In this document: positions 1 through 8,798 of the stretch, one piece after another | Numbering within the stretch: the stretch's first letter is position 1 | How the letters are laid out: the number at the start of each line of letters is the position of its first letter | Origin: Parahoeflea alexandrii | GTDB lineage: Bacteria > Pseudomonadota > Alphaproteobacteria > Rhizobiales > Rhizobiaceae | Direction: 5' to 3' | NCBI RefSeq assembly: GCF_027214025.1 | Contig: NZ_JAPWHB010000006.1 | Coordinates: 248,001 to 312,000 of the forward strand | Length of the DNA: 64,000 bases | Program-made: the position numbers and the translations under genes | The notes under the pieces: generated by a model | Seen by the model: only the letters and a program-made list of their open reading frames with translations | Database searches by the model: none | What the model was told of the DNA's origin: nothing

Positions 1-1
1 C

Positions 2-379
2 GGCAAGCGCTCGGACCTGGGCGGCACCTTCTTCCAGCCAACTGTGCTGACCGGGGTGGCCAAGGGGATGAAGGTTCTCTCTGAAGAGACTTTCGGACCG
101 GTGGCGCCGATCATCACCTTCGACACGATCGACGAGGGCATCGCGCTCGCCAATGACACCGAGTTCGGTCTCGCCGCCTATTTCTACGCGCGCGATATCT
201 CCACCGTCTGGAAGGTGGCGGAAGAGATCGAAAGCGGCATGGTCGGCATCAACACCGGTCTGGTTTCGACCGCCGAGGCGCCGTTTGGCGGCATCAAGTC
301 CTCCGGTCTCGGACGCGAGGGCTCGAAATACGGCATCGAGGACTTCCTTGAGATCAAGTATCTCTGCATGAGTGTCTGA
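2..379 (+). CDS. gabD: NAD(P)-dependent aldehyde dehydrogenase, C-terminal part (succinate-semialdehyde dehydrogenase-like)
   Basis: The reading frame is open from the window edge and ends at 379, so only about 125 C-terminal residues are present. It contains the late conserved ALDH segments EETFGPVAP, the stretch around ANDTEFGLAAYFYARD, and the oligomerisation tail APFGGIKSSGLGREG. This pattern, with the terminal IEDFLEIKYLCM, is typical of class I succinate-semialdehyde dehydrogenases (GabD), which oxidise succinate semialdehyde to succinate. The catalytic cysteine lies upstream of the window, so substrate class cannot be confirmed. About 200 bp of empty sequence separate it from the IS630-type element. 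Confidence 0.85.
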   Translation, partial: GKRSDLGGTFFQPTVLTGVAKGMKVLSEETFGPVAPIITFDTIDEGIALANDTEFGLAAYFYARDISTVWKVAEEIESGMVGINTGLVSTAEAPFGGIKSSGLGREGSKYGIEDFLEIKYLCMSV

Positions 380-575
380 TGGTTAAAGGCTGCCCGAAGC
401 GGTTAAGTTGCATATTTGGGATATGGTTGAGAAAGAGCCGTTTCGGATACGTTGACAGAAGGCTGCTGCCAGAGTGTGGAGTTGTTCAGCAAGCGTTATC
501 GTGGCGCTTGAGAAAGACGTGGCCCGGGGAAACGGTATAGCAGGGGGTAAATGGAGTTTCTGCCCGAATTTGGCT

Positions 576-1609
576 TAGAGCAATTCATGTTCTAACGGAA
601 GCATACCCAGCGTTGGTGAGATAATTGGCACATTCGTGTGGTTGGATTGTTTCGACCAGCCTGCCGATATGAGGCCACGTCTCGTCGATGGTTCGCTTTT
701 GTGCGAGGCGCATCCAGTGCTTGATCCTGGAAAAGGCCTGTTCGATCGGATTGAGATCGGGTGAGTACGGCGCCAGGAGCCACAGCCTCGCACCGGCGGC
801 TTTGATGCTCTGTTGGACAGCCGCGCCTTGTGGCTGCCGAGATTGTCCATGACGGCGATGTCGCCCGGCTTGAGGATGGGGACGAGTTGCTGCTCGACAT
901 AGGCTCGAAAGCACTGGCCGTTGATCGGCCCGTCGAAGACGCACGGCGCCGTCAGCCGATCGTTCCTCAGCGCCCCGAGAAATGTCAGCGTGCACCTGTG
1001 GCCGTGCGGCGCACACGCCCGCAGACGCTTGCCTTTTGGTCCCCAGCCCCTGATGGGCGTCATGTTGGTCTTGATCCAGGTCTCATCGATAAAGACGAGG
1101 CGTTAGGATCAAGATGATGTTGCAAGGCCTTCCATCACTCTCGTCGGCGCGCGCCTGTTCAAGGGCGAACAGTGTTTTTCGAAGCGCAGCCCCTCGCTGA
1201 GGATGAAGTCCCAGATCGTGTTGCGGGAGACGGCAATGCCCCGTGATGCCAGCTCAGTCTTCAGGCCATGCAGCGTCAGATGCGGGTTTTGATTGAGCCG
1301 CTCGGCAATGAAGCCGCGGTGCGGCTCAAGAATGCGCCTGCGATGGCCTCCCATCTTGCCAGGGCAAACCGATCCGGTCGCGCGATAGCGCCGCGACCAT
1401 TTCACCACCGAAGAGACGGCAATATTGAAACGAGCCGCGACAGCTCGACTGCTTTCGTCGTTCAACACCGCTGCAACCACACGCTCACGAAGATCATTCG
1501 ATCAAGGTGCGGTCATGAGATGCTGGCCTCCATCCAGCCAGCATCGGTCAATCAGTACAAAGCTGATCTGGGAATCCGGTCCGACTAAGAAAAGGACGGA
1601 AATGCTCTA
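576..1609 (-). mobile_element. IS630-family insertion sequence, decayed
   Basis: A TA dinucleotide at 576-577 and another at 1608-1609 bound about 1.03 kb. Just inside them the two ends begin with the same sequence in inverted orientation (GAGCA, then a TT-rich stretch; left end from 578, right end read inward from 1607). IS630/Tc1 elements insert at TA and duplicate it, and the size fits. The interior encodes a transposase on the minus strand in several frames. Beyond the first 5-8 bases the terminal repeats match only weakly, so the outer ends are likely rather than certain. Confidence 0.75.
585..1480 (-). pseudogene. IS630-type transposase, frameshifted remnant
   Basis: The N-terminal part (1480 to about 1109) reads as a helix-turn-helix domain (VAARFNIAVSSVVKWSRRYR) followed by a linker with LTLHGLKTELASRGI. 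The DDE catalytic part continues as RLVFIDETWIKTNM, GWGPKGKRL and DIAVMDNLGSHK down to about 825, then shifts frame to YSPDLNPIEQAFSRIKHW and ends at 585. At least two frame changes and in-frame stops near 1105-1115 lie between these blocks. IS630 elements sometimes use one programmed frameshift, and an A-run near 1175 could have served. The additional breaks and the apparently shortened linker before FIDETW argue for a dead copy. Confidence 0.75.
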
Positions 1610-1648
1610 GATTGATGTTTTATCGATATCCTTGGAAGTGGCGCTGCA

Positions 1649-2710
1649 TCAATCCCCTTTCACCGCCGCATGGTACGCCTCGACCAGAAGGGCGACGTTT
1701 TCGCTTTTCACGTCAAGCTTTCCCGCCTCGATCTCCATGGCGATCTCCACAACGCGCCGGTTTACCGGAGCATCGCGCCCTTTCTCGCGCAATGTCTCGA
1801 CAACCCGGCCATTGACATCGTCAACCTCGGCGCGACGTCCCTTGCGCCAGTCCTGGAGCGAAGTGGTGAGCGTGTCATCCTCGGAATAGGTGCTCAGGAC
1901 TTTTTCGAAGATCTCGTCGACATAACGCTCGGGATGGTTGCTCATCACCGGCGGCATGCCGATGATCGGCATGATGGTCGCCCCGTCCGCCAGCGCGGCC
2001 TCCATGGCCTCGTAGCCGGCCGCCCGCATCACTTCGAGCATGCCGGGAACCTTGGCCGCGCCCCGGAGCTCGGTGTTGATTATGGCGGAGGGGATCAGCT
2101 CGGCGGCGTTGACGACAAGCTTCATCCACTTGGCGGAGTGGATGTCCTCATGCACCTCGACGGTTCCCGAATGCCTGAGAAGCTCGGCGAGGCCTTCGAC
2201 GCGTTTCTGCGTCTCTGGATCCAGCGCGCCGAGCGCGAACCAGGACTCATCATGGTCGTTCTGACGGGTGGTAACGCCGGGCGTCCACATGTTAGAGGCG
2301 ATCTGTATCACGGCGCCGATGGTGCGGTCGCGGCCAATGACGGCGGCGATATCCTGGTGACTCATTCCGTTCTGAAGCCCGACGACAAGACCATCCGGCG
2401 CCAGGACCGGCTTGATCAGTTCGCAGGCCCAGCGCGTGTCATAGGCCTTGACCACGAGAAACACGATATCGAATTTCTCCCTTATCTCGGCGACTTCGCA
2501 GAGATGCAAGGCTGGCACTTTGGCATTGATCGTGCGGGTGGGAAGATTGACCGTGATCCCCTTCTCGCGAATCGCTTCGACATGGGCCGGCCATTGATCG
2601 ATGAATGTGACATCGAGCCCGGCAAGGGCGAAGTCGGCGGCGATCGATGCTCCCTGCGCGCCCGTTCCGAGGAATGCGATCCGGGGCCTTTGGGTCGTTT
2701 CCGGGGTCAT
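1649..2710 (-). CDS. Ketopantoate reductase family (PanE/ApbA) dehydrogenase
   Basis: Predicted NADP-dependent 2-oxoacid reductase of the 2-dehydropantoate 2-reductase family, 353 residues. The N-terminus has the nucleotide-binding motif FLGTGAQGASIA. The central part has LVVKAYDT and GLQNGM, and the C-terminal domain carries the family lysine in AKWMKLVVNAA. I place the start at 2710, preceded by an AAAGGAAAAG ribosome-binding site, rather than 36 bases upstream. It is the last gene of a minus-strand group with two SDRs, 120 bp after the nearer one. In a catabolic locus this family member more likely reduces or oxidises a pathway intermediate than makes pantoate, but the substrate is unknown. 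Confidence 0.8.
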   Translation of the reverse strand: MTPETTQRPRIAFLGTGAQGASIAADFALAGLDVTFIDQWPAHVEAIREKGITVNLPTRTINAKVPALHLCEVAEIREKFDIVFLVVKAYDTRWACELIKPVLAPDGLVVGLQNGMSHQDIAAVIGRDRTIGAVIQIASNMWTPGVTTRQNDHDESWFALGALDPETQKRVEGLAELLRHSGTVEVHEDIHSAKWMKLVVNAAELIPSAIINTELRGAAKVPGMLEVMRAAGYEAMEAALADGATIMPIIGMPPVMSNHPERYVDEIFEKVLSTYSEDDTLTTSLQDWRKGRRAEVDDVNGRVVETLREKGRDAPVNRRVVEIAMEIEAGKLDVKSENVALLVEAYHAAVKGD

Positions 2711-2831
2711 GCTTTCTTTTCCTTTCTGTGGAGCGGGGCGCAGCAAACGGACGGAATCCTCCGCTCAGGTCGCTGCAAGCGCCTGCCCATACTGTTTCAA
2801 GCTTTTGAATTTACGTTCTTTTGTAGAATCC

Positions 2832-3605
2832 CTAGTAGAATCCGCAGCCTCCGTTCACATCGAGCACCGCTCCGGTGAGATAGGAGGATTCCGGTGAAGC
2901 AAGAAAATGAAACGCGGCCGCGATTTCGGCGGGTTCGGCGGGGCGCCCGAGCGGGATCTTGGCCCATTCGATTTCCTGCATCTCCGCGACCGGGATACGG
3001 CGTTCCCTGGCTTCGACTTCAAGCGCATCGTAGTGCATCGGGGTGCCGACATTGCCCGGGGCGACCGAGTTTACCCTGATGTGCGGCGCCAGTTCTCCGG
3101 CGGCGCTCTGGGTTAGTGCGATGACACCCGCCTTGGAGGCGCAATAGGCGCTGAAATATGGGTGCGCGGCCCGCCCCCACCAGCTCGAAGTTGTAGCGAT
3201 CGCGCCTCCCCCCGACTTGCGCAGCAACGGCACGCAGTGCTTCATCATCAGGACGTTGGCCCTGAGATTTATCGAAAGGACCCGATCCCAAACATTCATA
3301 TCGATCTGGTCAACCGGGGCCGCTTCGTGATTGATACCCGCGATCAAGCCGAGGAAGGTGACTGGCACCCCGGTTCCCTCTGCAGCAGCCGTCACCTCCA
3401 TGACGCCCTCTTCAGCTGCAATGTCCGCCTGGACGCCGATGACGGTGGTCCCGTGTTTCCCGGCCGCTGTGCTGGCGATCTCGTCCACCGCCGCCGACAC
3501 GTCCGTGATCACCAGCGACCATCCGGTCGCAGCGAATTTTTCCACGGTCGCACGCCCGATATGGCCGGCGGCGCCTGTCAATATTGCAAGCCTCGCCCCA
3601 CTCAT
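2832..3605 (-). CDS. SDR family oxidoreductase
   Basis: Classical short-chain dehydrogenase/reductase of 257 residues. It has the cofactor motif TGAAGHIGRA, a serine in the TTSSWWG stretch, the active-site block SAYCASKA (Tyr and Lys) and the C-terminal LTGAVLDVNGG signature. The start ATG at 3605 overlaps the stop of the upstream SDR as ATGA, so the two are translationally coupled. The longer frame to 3638 lies inside the upstream gene. It probably interconverts an alcohol and a ketone in the same pathway as its neighbours; the substrate cannot be read from sequence. Confidence 0.88.
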   Translation of the reverse strand: MSGARLAILTGAAGHIGRATVEKFAATGWSLVITDVSAAVDEIASTAAGKHGTTVIGVQADIAAEEGVMEVTAAAEGTGVPVTFLGLIAGINHEAAPVDQIDMNVWDRVLSINLRANVLMMKHCVPLLRKSGGGAIATTSSWWGRAAHPYFSAYCASKAGVIALTQSAAGELAPHIRVNSVAPGNVGTPMHYDALEVEARERRIPVAEMQEIEWAKIPLGRPAEPAEIAAAFHFLASPESSYLTGAVLDVNGGCGFY

Positions 3606-4387
3606 TGCATGATCATCCCGCCATCGATCATCAGGCACTGACCGGTCATGTAGTTGGAAGCCGGAGAAATCAGGAATGCGACGGTTCCCACCACGTCTTG
3701 CGGCGTCGAGGTGCGACCGAGAGGAATGTTCTGGGAGAAGTTTTGCATCGCTTCACCCGGTCTGGAGGAAATGCCCATGTCCATCAGGTCCTTGTCGAGC
3801 TGTGTCCACAAATCGGTCTGCACGACGCCGGGGGCGAAAGCGTTGACGTTGATTCCGTGCTGCGCCAGCGCCTTGGCGCCCGCCTGCGTCATGCTCACGA
3901 CGGCGGCTTTGCTTGCGCAGTAGGGTACCCATTCCGCGTCACCGCTGCGGCTGGCGATGGAGGCGGTATTGACGATCTTGCCCTTGTGGCCGGCCGCGAT
4001 CATGGCCTTGGCCGCTTCCTGCATCCCGATCAATACGCCGAGGCCGTTGATCGTCATGATTTTGTTCCAGTTGTCCTCGGTAGTCTCCAGAAAATGCTGT
4101 GGCCGGTTGAAGCCGGCATTGTTGACGATGGCGTGAATGAAGCCGAATGCCTCTTCGCAGGCCATGACCGCCGCAGCGACCGATTTGCGGTCCGCCACGT
4201 TCACATGGCGGAATAACGCATTGCCGCCGGCTTTTTGGATTTCAGCGGCGGCTCTGGTCCCCGCCGATTCATCCAGATCTGCAATGACGATACCGTAGCC
4301 GGTTTGGGCAAGATGATCCGCGATCGCACGGCCGATGCCGCGCGCCGACCCTGTGATGATCACTCCGCCAAGATTTTCAGAACTCAT
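3602..4387 (-). CDS. SDR family oxidoreductase
   Basis: A 261-residue classical SDR with cofactor motif TGSARGIGRA, VNNAGFN, serine in NTASIASRSG, catalytic VPYCASKAA and the C-terminal MTGQCLMIDGG. It is the first gene of the minus-strand group and is preceded by a good ribosome-binding site (GAGGGA). It overlaps the next SDR by four bases. The divergent neighbour is a GntR regulator, and the intervening 567 bp carries repeated TTTTCC motifs, so that regulator plausibly controls this group. Closest families are 2,3-butanediol, gluconate or 3-oxoacyl dehydrogenase types; substrate is undetermined. Confidence 0.88.
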   Translation of the reverse strand: MSSENLGGVIITGSARGIGRAIADHLAQTGYGIVIADLDESAGTRAAAEIQKAGGNALFRHVNVADRKSVAAAVMACEEAFGFIHAIVNNAGFNRPQHFLETTEDNWNKIMTINGLGVLIGMQEAAKAMIAAGHKGKIVNTASIASRSGDAEWVPYCASKAAVVSMTQAGAKALAQHGINVNAFAPGVVQTDLWTQLDKDLMDMGISSRPGEAMQNFSQNIPLGRTSTPQDVVGTVAFLISPASNYMTGQCLMIDGGMIMQ

Positions 4388-4954
4388 GTTCGCTCCCTCG
4401 TTTGAAATCTAACAATCATCGCATGTACTGCGGCTGTTTCTCTCGTGGACAATAGGGCGCAGGTGAATCAAGCTGAAGCTTTTCCGGCGCTAGGCGCGTC
4501 CGACGCCTTGCGATTGCGGCTCCACCGAGATGGTCAGTTTAAACCAGCAATTCCCCGCATCTGTCTGGCTTCACCGGCTATGGCGAGACCGCTCTCGCAT
4601 AGTTATTTTCCATAAAATAATCGTAGTCAATATATTTTCCACAAAAAATCGTTCGGCTATTGCGTCCATTCGTTGCAATCCCTGGACTTCGCTGATGTGA
4701 AGAACGGACTCCTTCCAACGAAGGGAGGGGGTGAACCAAGCGCCGATCGGGAATGGCCCGGAACTCCTGAACCTCAAACAAAGTAGGTAGAAACTTTCCA
4801 AAATATTTGCCTATTTGATGATTCCTACCTATCGTGATGCTATTGCGCACCGTGTGGATGCGGCTGATCTTGCGGCGCAAGCGCGACCGGGCAATGCTTG
4901 AGGTTTCCTCGGATTGGTCTGCCGCGCCCGATTACAGTTTCCGGAGTAGATAGA
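4388..4954. promoter_or_regulatory. Divergent control region with three TTTTCC-type motifs
   Basis: This AT-richer stretch between the SDR pair and the GntR gene has no credible coding frame. It contains similar AT-rich sites centred near 4612 (ATTTTCCATAAAAT), 4640 (ATTTTCCACAAAAAAT) and 4800 (CTTTCCAAAATAT). Matching sites recur downstream of the GntR gene. They are the likely binding sites of that regulator, acting on its own gene and on the divergent SDRs. The regulator assignment is inference. Confidence 0.5.
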
Positions 4955-5623
4955 TTGAAAGACAGTGAAACAGCTCTGACACGCGCCAGTTCGGTTTATG
5001 AAACGATCCGTCGGGACATCATGAACGGAGAGATTCCGCCCGGCGGCAAGCTGTTGTTCGACAATCTGAGGGCGAAGTATGACATCGGAATCAGCCCGCT
5101 CAGGGAAGCGTTGAACCGGCTCGACTCGGAGGGCTGGGTATTGCGCGAAGAACGCAAGGGCTTTCGTGCCGCGCCGATTTCCGAGGCGGAACTGCGCGAG
5201 ATCGTGCGGTCGCGTATCCTGATTGAGGGCGCAGCCATCGCGGCGGGTATAGAGCGAAAGGATGTCGAGGCGGAAGAACGGATTGTTCTAGCCTATCACC
5301 GGCTCAGCAAGGAGAGGCGTTTTACCGATGGTAAACTCTCTATTTTATGGGAAAAGCTGCACAAGAACTTTCACATGTCACTGATAGAGTCCGGCGGACT
5401 GGCGCCGGTCACCGCTTTCTGCTCGAAGTTGTTCGATCGGGCGGAGCGCTATCGGATTCTTTGCGCCTCGACTTATCCAGAGCGCAATGAACGAGACGAG
5501 CACGCCAGGATTTTCAACGCGTTCGTCGATGGCGATGCGGCTCGCACAACCGAATTGCTGTCCGCGCACTATCAGGTGACCGTCGACATGATACTCGAAA
5601 GCGGGCTCCAGCGAGGCCGGTAA
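4955..5623 (+). CDS. GntR family transcriptional regulator (FCD domain)
   Basis: A FadR-subfamily repressor of about 222 residues. The N-terminal winged helix includes YETIRRDIMNGEIPPGGKL and ISPLREALNRLDSEGWV; the C-terminal all-helical FCD ligand domain includes LIEGAAIAAGIE, HKNFHMSLI and HARIFNAFVDGD, with the usual metal-binding histidines. I favour a TTG start at 4955, eight bases after GGAG (4943-4946), because it gives the typical short N-terminus; a longer frame from TTG 4898 has no clear ribosome-binding site. It lies between the minus-strand SDR group and the plus-strand ring-cleavage genes and probably senses an intermediate of that pathway. Confidence 0.85.
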   Translation: MKDSETALTRASSVYETIRRDIMNGEIPPGGKLLFDNLRAKYDIGISPLREALNRLDSEGWVLREERKGFRAAPISEAELREIVRSRILIEGAAIAAGIERKDVEAEERIVLAYHRLSKERRFTDGKLSILWEKLHKNFHMSLIESGGLAPVTAFCSKLFDRAERYRILCASTYPERNERDEHARIFNAFVDGDAARTTELLSAHYQVTVDMILESGLQRGR

Positions 5624-6016
5624 CGTTCTGCTGCCAAGGCGCCGGTCGACGCGTGTACTCCGCCAGCCGTATTACACAAGTCCTCATGCTTAAAGCTCTC
5701 GGGATACACAGTTTTCACGTGTGCTGGACCCGGCATTCCTGATGGGTCCCCGTGGCCGGTAATGTCGGCGCTCCGGGCTGCACTGATCCTTCCTCCATAC
5801 CACCGCAGGCTTGGGTGGGGCGCCTGAGTTTTCCGAAAAATTCCCACAATATGAAAATCAGACTTTCCAAAATAAAATATGGATGGTACATTTTTGGAAA
5901 TTATAGGTGACGCGCCCCGATAAGCTATCCAAACGGACTATTCTGGCGCTACCTCGTCACAAGGTTCCGACGCCGAGGCGGCGGGTCCGCGAATGAGAAC
6001 AAGGGGGACTCCGGAC
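5624..6016. promoter_or_regulatory. Control region upstream of the YciI/dioxygenase genes
   Basis: Noncoding. Three sites resemble those upstream of the GntR gene: GTTTTCCGAAAAAT (5828-5841), CTTTCCAAAATAAAAT (5863-5878) and, inverted, ATTTTTGGAAATT (5890-5902). The last two face each other about 15 bases apart. They are candidate operators of the neighbouring GntR regulator on the YciI-dioxygenase-ABC genes. The rest of the interval shows nothing I recognise. Confidence 0.5.
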
Positions 6017-6304
6017 ATGTATTTTGTTGTGCATTGCCTCGATCATGAGAATGCCGCTGACAAGCGTCTCGCTCACTATGATGCGCACAAGGCCTATCTT
6101 GCCGCAGCCTCTGTCAGGACGGTGATTTCCGGCCCACTGCTCGCTGACGACAATAAAACCATGATCGGCTCGATGTTCCTGCTCGAGGCCGATCACAGGG
6201 AGGCTGCGGTTGCATTCAACCGGGCCGATCCTTTCAGCCAGGCGAATGTCTGGAAGACGGTCAACATCCATTCCTTTGAGAAACGTGTCGACAATCGCGG
6301 ATGA
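6017..6304 (+). CDS. YciI family protein
   Basis: A 95-residue YciI-like protein: ferredoxin-like fold with the N-terminal VVHCLD strand, RLAHYDAHKAYL helix containing the family histidine and aspartate, SGPLLADD turn and the terminal DPFSQANVW block. The family is distantly related to muconolactone isomerase, but few members have known reactions. The start at 6017 follows AAGGGGG; an upstream ATG at 5993 is poorly spaced. It precedes a hydroxyquinol-type dioxygenase, and a second YciI gene sits in the extradiol locus at 37574, which suggests a small isomerase or hydrolase role in ring-cleavage pathways (inference). Confidence 0.8.
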   Translation: MYFVVHCLDHENAADKRLAHYDAHKAYLAAASVRTVISGPLLADDNKTMIGSMFLLEADHREAAVAFNRADPFSQANVWKTVNIHSFEKRVDNRG

Positions 6305-6692
6305 TGCGCCAAAGCACCTGTTCTGGCGAACGCCGGATCGGGGCGATAAGCAACAAGGAAATCAAAAATGTGTTTTCAGCCCAGCTTCCAGATACCAGGG
6401 TTCGCGGGGACACGCTGTGTTCGGCCTGTCGAACCGCTGTCAGGCCGGGGAGAAGTTCGACTATTCGGGACTTCGCCGCGTGTTTTCGTGGTGTATCGGT
6501 GTTCACGCGGCACTGACGTCATTCGGCCACGATGAAGTCGATATCCGGCGCGCAATCGCGACCGGGCTCGCAACACCATGCTGCAATCCGCGCCCTTTCT
6601 TTCGCAGAATAGCGGCCAAACGCGCTTTTCCGCGCGCTTATCGTGGATAGCCCGGCTCCCCTGTTGCCGGACAAGGAAAAGGAGATAGCCAC
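6305..6692. other. Noncoding interval, no recognised feature
   Basis: About 390 bp between the YciI gene and the dioxygenase. Short open frames on both strands show no family motif and have no good ribosome-binding site. The last 20 bases carry the dioxygenase ribosome-binding site (AAAAGGAGAT). Confidence 0.5.
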
Positions 6693-7532
6693 ATGAAGTC
6701 CCACTTCTCGGAAGCCCGTTCGGCTGAGATCGCCATCGAGCGCATGGGTCCGGATGCACCCCCCCGCCTTGTCGAGGTGATGTCCAGTCTCGTGCGCCAC
6801 ATGCATGCCTTTGTGAAGGAAACCGAGTTGACGCCGGAGGAATGGGAAATCGGCGTCGACTTCCTCACGAAGACCGGGCAGATCTGCTCCCAGGAACGCC
6901 AGGAATACATACTCCTGTCGGACGTGCTCGGCGTGTCGATGTTGGTCGACGCGGTGAACAACCGACGTCCCGAAGGCGCGACCGAGAATACGGTCTTCGG
7001 ACCGTTCCACGTGGCGGACGCTCCGGTTCGCGCTATGGGCGACACCATTTGCCTTGACGGCAAAGGCGAGCCTTGTCTCTTCGAGGGCAAAGTGCTCGAT
7101 CTGGATGGGCAGCCGATTCAGGGCGCCTGTGTCGACGTTTGGTCGGACAATGCTGAGGGCTTCTACGATGTTCAGCAGCCCGGAATTCAACCGAAGTGGA
7201 ACAATCGCGGCCGGTTCTTGACGAACGAGGACGGGCGCTATGCGTTCAGGGGCATCAAGCCGACATCCTACCCGATTCCCGACGATGGCCCTGTCGGCAA
7301 GATGCTCGAAAGCATGGGACGGCACCCCTATCGGCCCGCCCACATGCATTTCCTCGTCACCAAACCAGGGTATCAGCGGCTGGTAACGCACACCTTTGTT
7401 GAGGCGGACCCATATCTCGAGTCGGATGCCGTTTTCGGCGTCAAGGAATCCCTGATTGCCCGATACGAACGCACCGATGCCGAAGATGCCGCATGGCGGT
7501 CGACCTTCGATTTCGTGCTCGCGCCACTCTGA
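6693..7532 (+). CDS. Intradiol ring-cleavage dioxygenase, hydroxyquinol 1,2-dioxygenase-like
   Basis: A 279-residue Fe(III) dioxygenase that inserts O2 between adjacent ring hydroxyls, giving a cis,cis-muconate (maleylacetate from hydroxyquinol). An N-terminal helical dimerisation domain (about 1-105) is followed by a beta-sandwich. The four iron ligands are visible: Tyr158 (EGFYDV), Tyr193 (TSYPIP), His217 and His219 (RPAHMHF), with spacing like that of catechol 1,2-dioxygenases. TENTVFGPFHVADAP and the longer N-terminus favour the hydroxyquinol subgroup over catechol. There is no maleylacetate reductase nearby, but the adjacent SDR and reductase genes could serve downstream. Substrate subgroup is inferred from motifs. 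Confidence 0.9.
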   Translation: MKSHFSEARSAEIAIERMGPDAPPRLVEVMSSLVRHMHAFVKETELTPEEWEIGVDFLTKTGQICSQERQEYILLSDVLGVSMLVDAVNNRRPEGATENTVFGPFHVADAPVRAMGDTICLDGKGEPCLFEGKVLDLDGQPIQGACVDVWSDNAEGFYDVQQPGIQPKWNNRGRFLTNEDGRYAFRGIKPTSYPIPDDGPVGKMLESMGRHPYRPAHMHFLVTKPGYQRLVTHTFVEADPYLESDAVFGVKESLIARYERTDAEDAAWRSTFDFVLAPL

Positions 7533-7788
7533 GGGAGACGATTTTGCCGGATCGATACGGGCTCACACACGGACAGCTCAAACACCGGGAATGGCCGGAA
7601 GTCCCGCGCTTCGGTCCGAAGCGGGTCTGTCTGGCCCGCAGCAAACAGGCCCCAATCCCACAGCTTGACCATCCCAGGCGTGCCTGTGGCTCAATTGGCG
7701 CAGCTTCTTTGTCCGTAACCCGGATGGAGACGACCGCAATTTCCCCGGCGGTGTCGAAGTGGGGAAGACATTTACGGAGGAGAAGACA

Positions 7789-8733
7789 TTGAAACTGAAC
7801 TTGAGAAAGATGGTACTAGCCGCAGCTGCGGCATTCACCCTTACTGCAGCACCCGCATCCGCCGAGGGCGAACACTTCGTGTTCATCTATCATTCGCCTG
7901 ATTCGGACTCGTGGTGGAACGTCATCAAGAACGCGATCAGCGATACCGAGGCCCAGATGGGCGTGACGGTCGACATTCGCAATCCCCCCAACGGCGACCT
8001 CGGCGACATGGCCCGCATTATCGAACAGAGCGCAGCCTCGAACCCCGACGGAATTGTCGTCACCATTCCGGATTATGACGTGGTCTCAGGCCCGATCAAG
8101 GACGCCATTGCCAAGGGCATCCCAACGATCACGGTAAACTCCGGCACACAGGAGCAATCGGCGGAACTGGGCGCGCTCATGCATGTGGGGCAGCCCGAAT
8201 ATGATGCGGGCTTTGCCGCCGGCAAGCGTGCGGCCGGCGAGGGCGCCACCAACTTCGTCTGCGTGAACCATCAGATCAACAATGCTCCGCTGACTGAACG
8301 TTGCCGTGGGTTCGCCGAGGGCATGGGACAGGAGTTCACGGATCAGATGATCGATGTCGGGTCCGATCCCGCCGAAGTGAAGAGCCGCGTTGAAGCCTAT
8401 CTTCGCGTCAACCAGGATATCGACGCCATTCTTGCCGTCGGCCCGAATGCCGCGGAACCGACCATTCTCGCGCTGGAAGAAATGGGGCTGGCTGGCGAAA
8501 TCAATTTCGGCACCTTCGACAACTCGCAAGCAATCGCCGGCGCAATCAAGAGCGGGACGATCAACTACGCGATCGACCAGCAACCCTTCCTTCAGGGCCA
8601 GATTCCGGTCATCGCGCTTGCAAATTATGTCCGCTATGGGATCCGGATCCCGCACAATGTGAACTCGGGACCCGGCTTCATCACCAAGGACAACATCGAT
8701 CAGATCGCCCAATTTGCGGGTAAATATCGCTAA
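7789..8733 (+). CDS. Ribose-type ABC transporter, periplasmic substrate-binding protein
   Basis: A type I periplasmic binding protein of the sugar (RbsB-like) family, about 314 residues. I place the start at the TTG at 7789, eight bases after GGAGG (7776-7780). This gives a classical signal peptide (KLNLRKMVLAAAAAF ... APASA); the ATG at 7759 lies before the ribosome-binding site. Family segments include HSPDSDSWWN, AASNPDGIVVTIPD, FGTFDN and DQQPFLQGQ. It heads a binding protein, permease, ATPase set. Ligand is unknown; the genetic context suggests a compound catabolised by the ring-cleavage/SDR genes, possibly a cyclitol or aromatic glycoside rather than a simple sugar. Confidence 0.9.
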   Translation: MKLNLRKMVLAAAAAFTLTAAPASAEGEHFVFIYHSPDSDSWWNVIKNAISDTEAQMGVTVDIRNPPNGDLGDMARIIEQSAASNPDGIVVTIPDYDVVSGPIKDAIAKGIPTITVNSGTQEQSAELGALMHVGQPEYDAGFAAGKRAAGEGATNFVCVNHQINNAPLTERCRGFAEGMGQEFTDQMIDVGSDPAEVKSRVEAYLRVNQDIDAILAVGPNAAEPTILALEEMGLAGEINFGTFDNSQAIAGAIKSGTINYAIDQQPFLQGQIPVIALANYVRYGIRIPHNVNSGPGFITKDNIDQIAQFAGKYR

Positions 8734-8798
8734 CCAAGGATTGTCCGCGGCAACGAATCCCGTTGCCTCGGACTCCTCGCATTGGAGGTAACGTTTTC

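Noticed and set aside
1670-2878. Plus-strand open frame of about 400 codons
   Set aside because: Antisense to the PanE-like gene, which carries the nucleotide-binding motif and catalytic lysine.
4571-4880. Minus-strand open frames upstream of the GntR gene
   Set aside because: AT-rich regulatory DNA with repeated motifs; no ribosome-binding site or family resemblance.
7544-7792. Possible small plus-strand gene (TTG start after GGGAGA) between the dioxygenase and ABC genes
   Set aside because: The 83-residue product has no recognised motif and overlaps the ribosome-binding site of the binding-protein gene.
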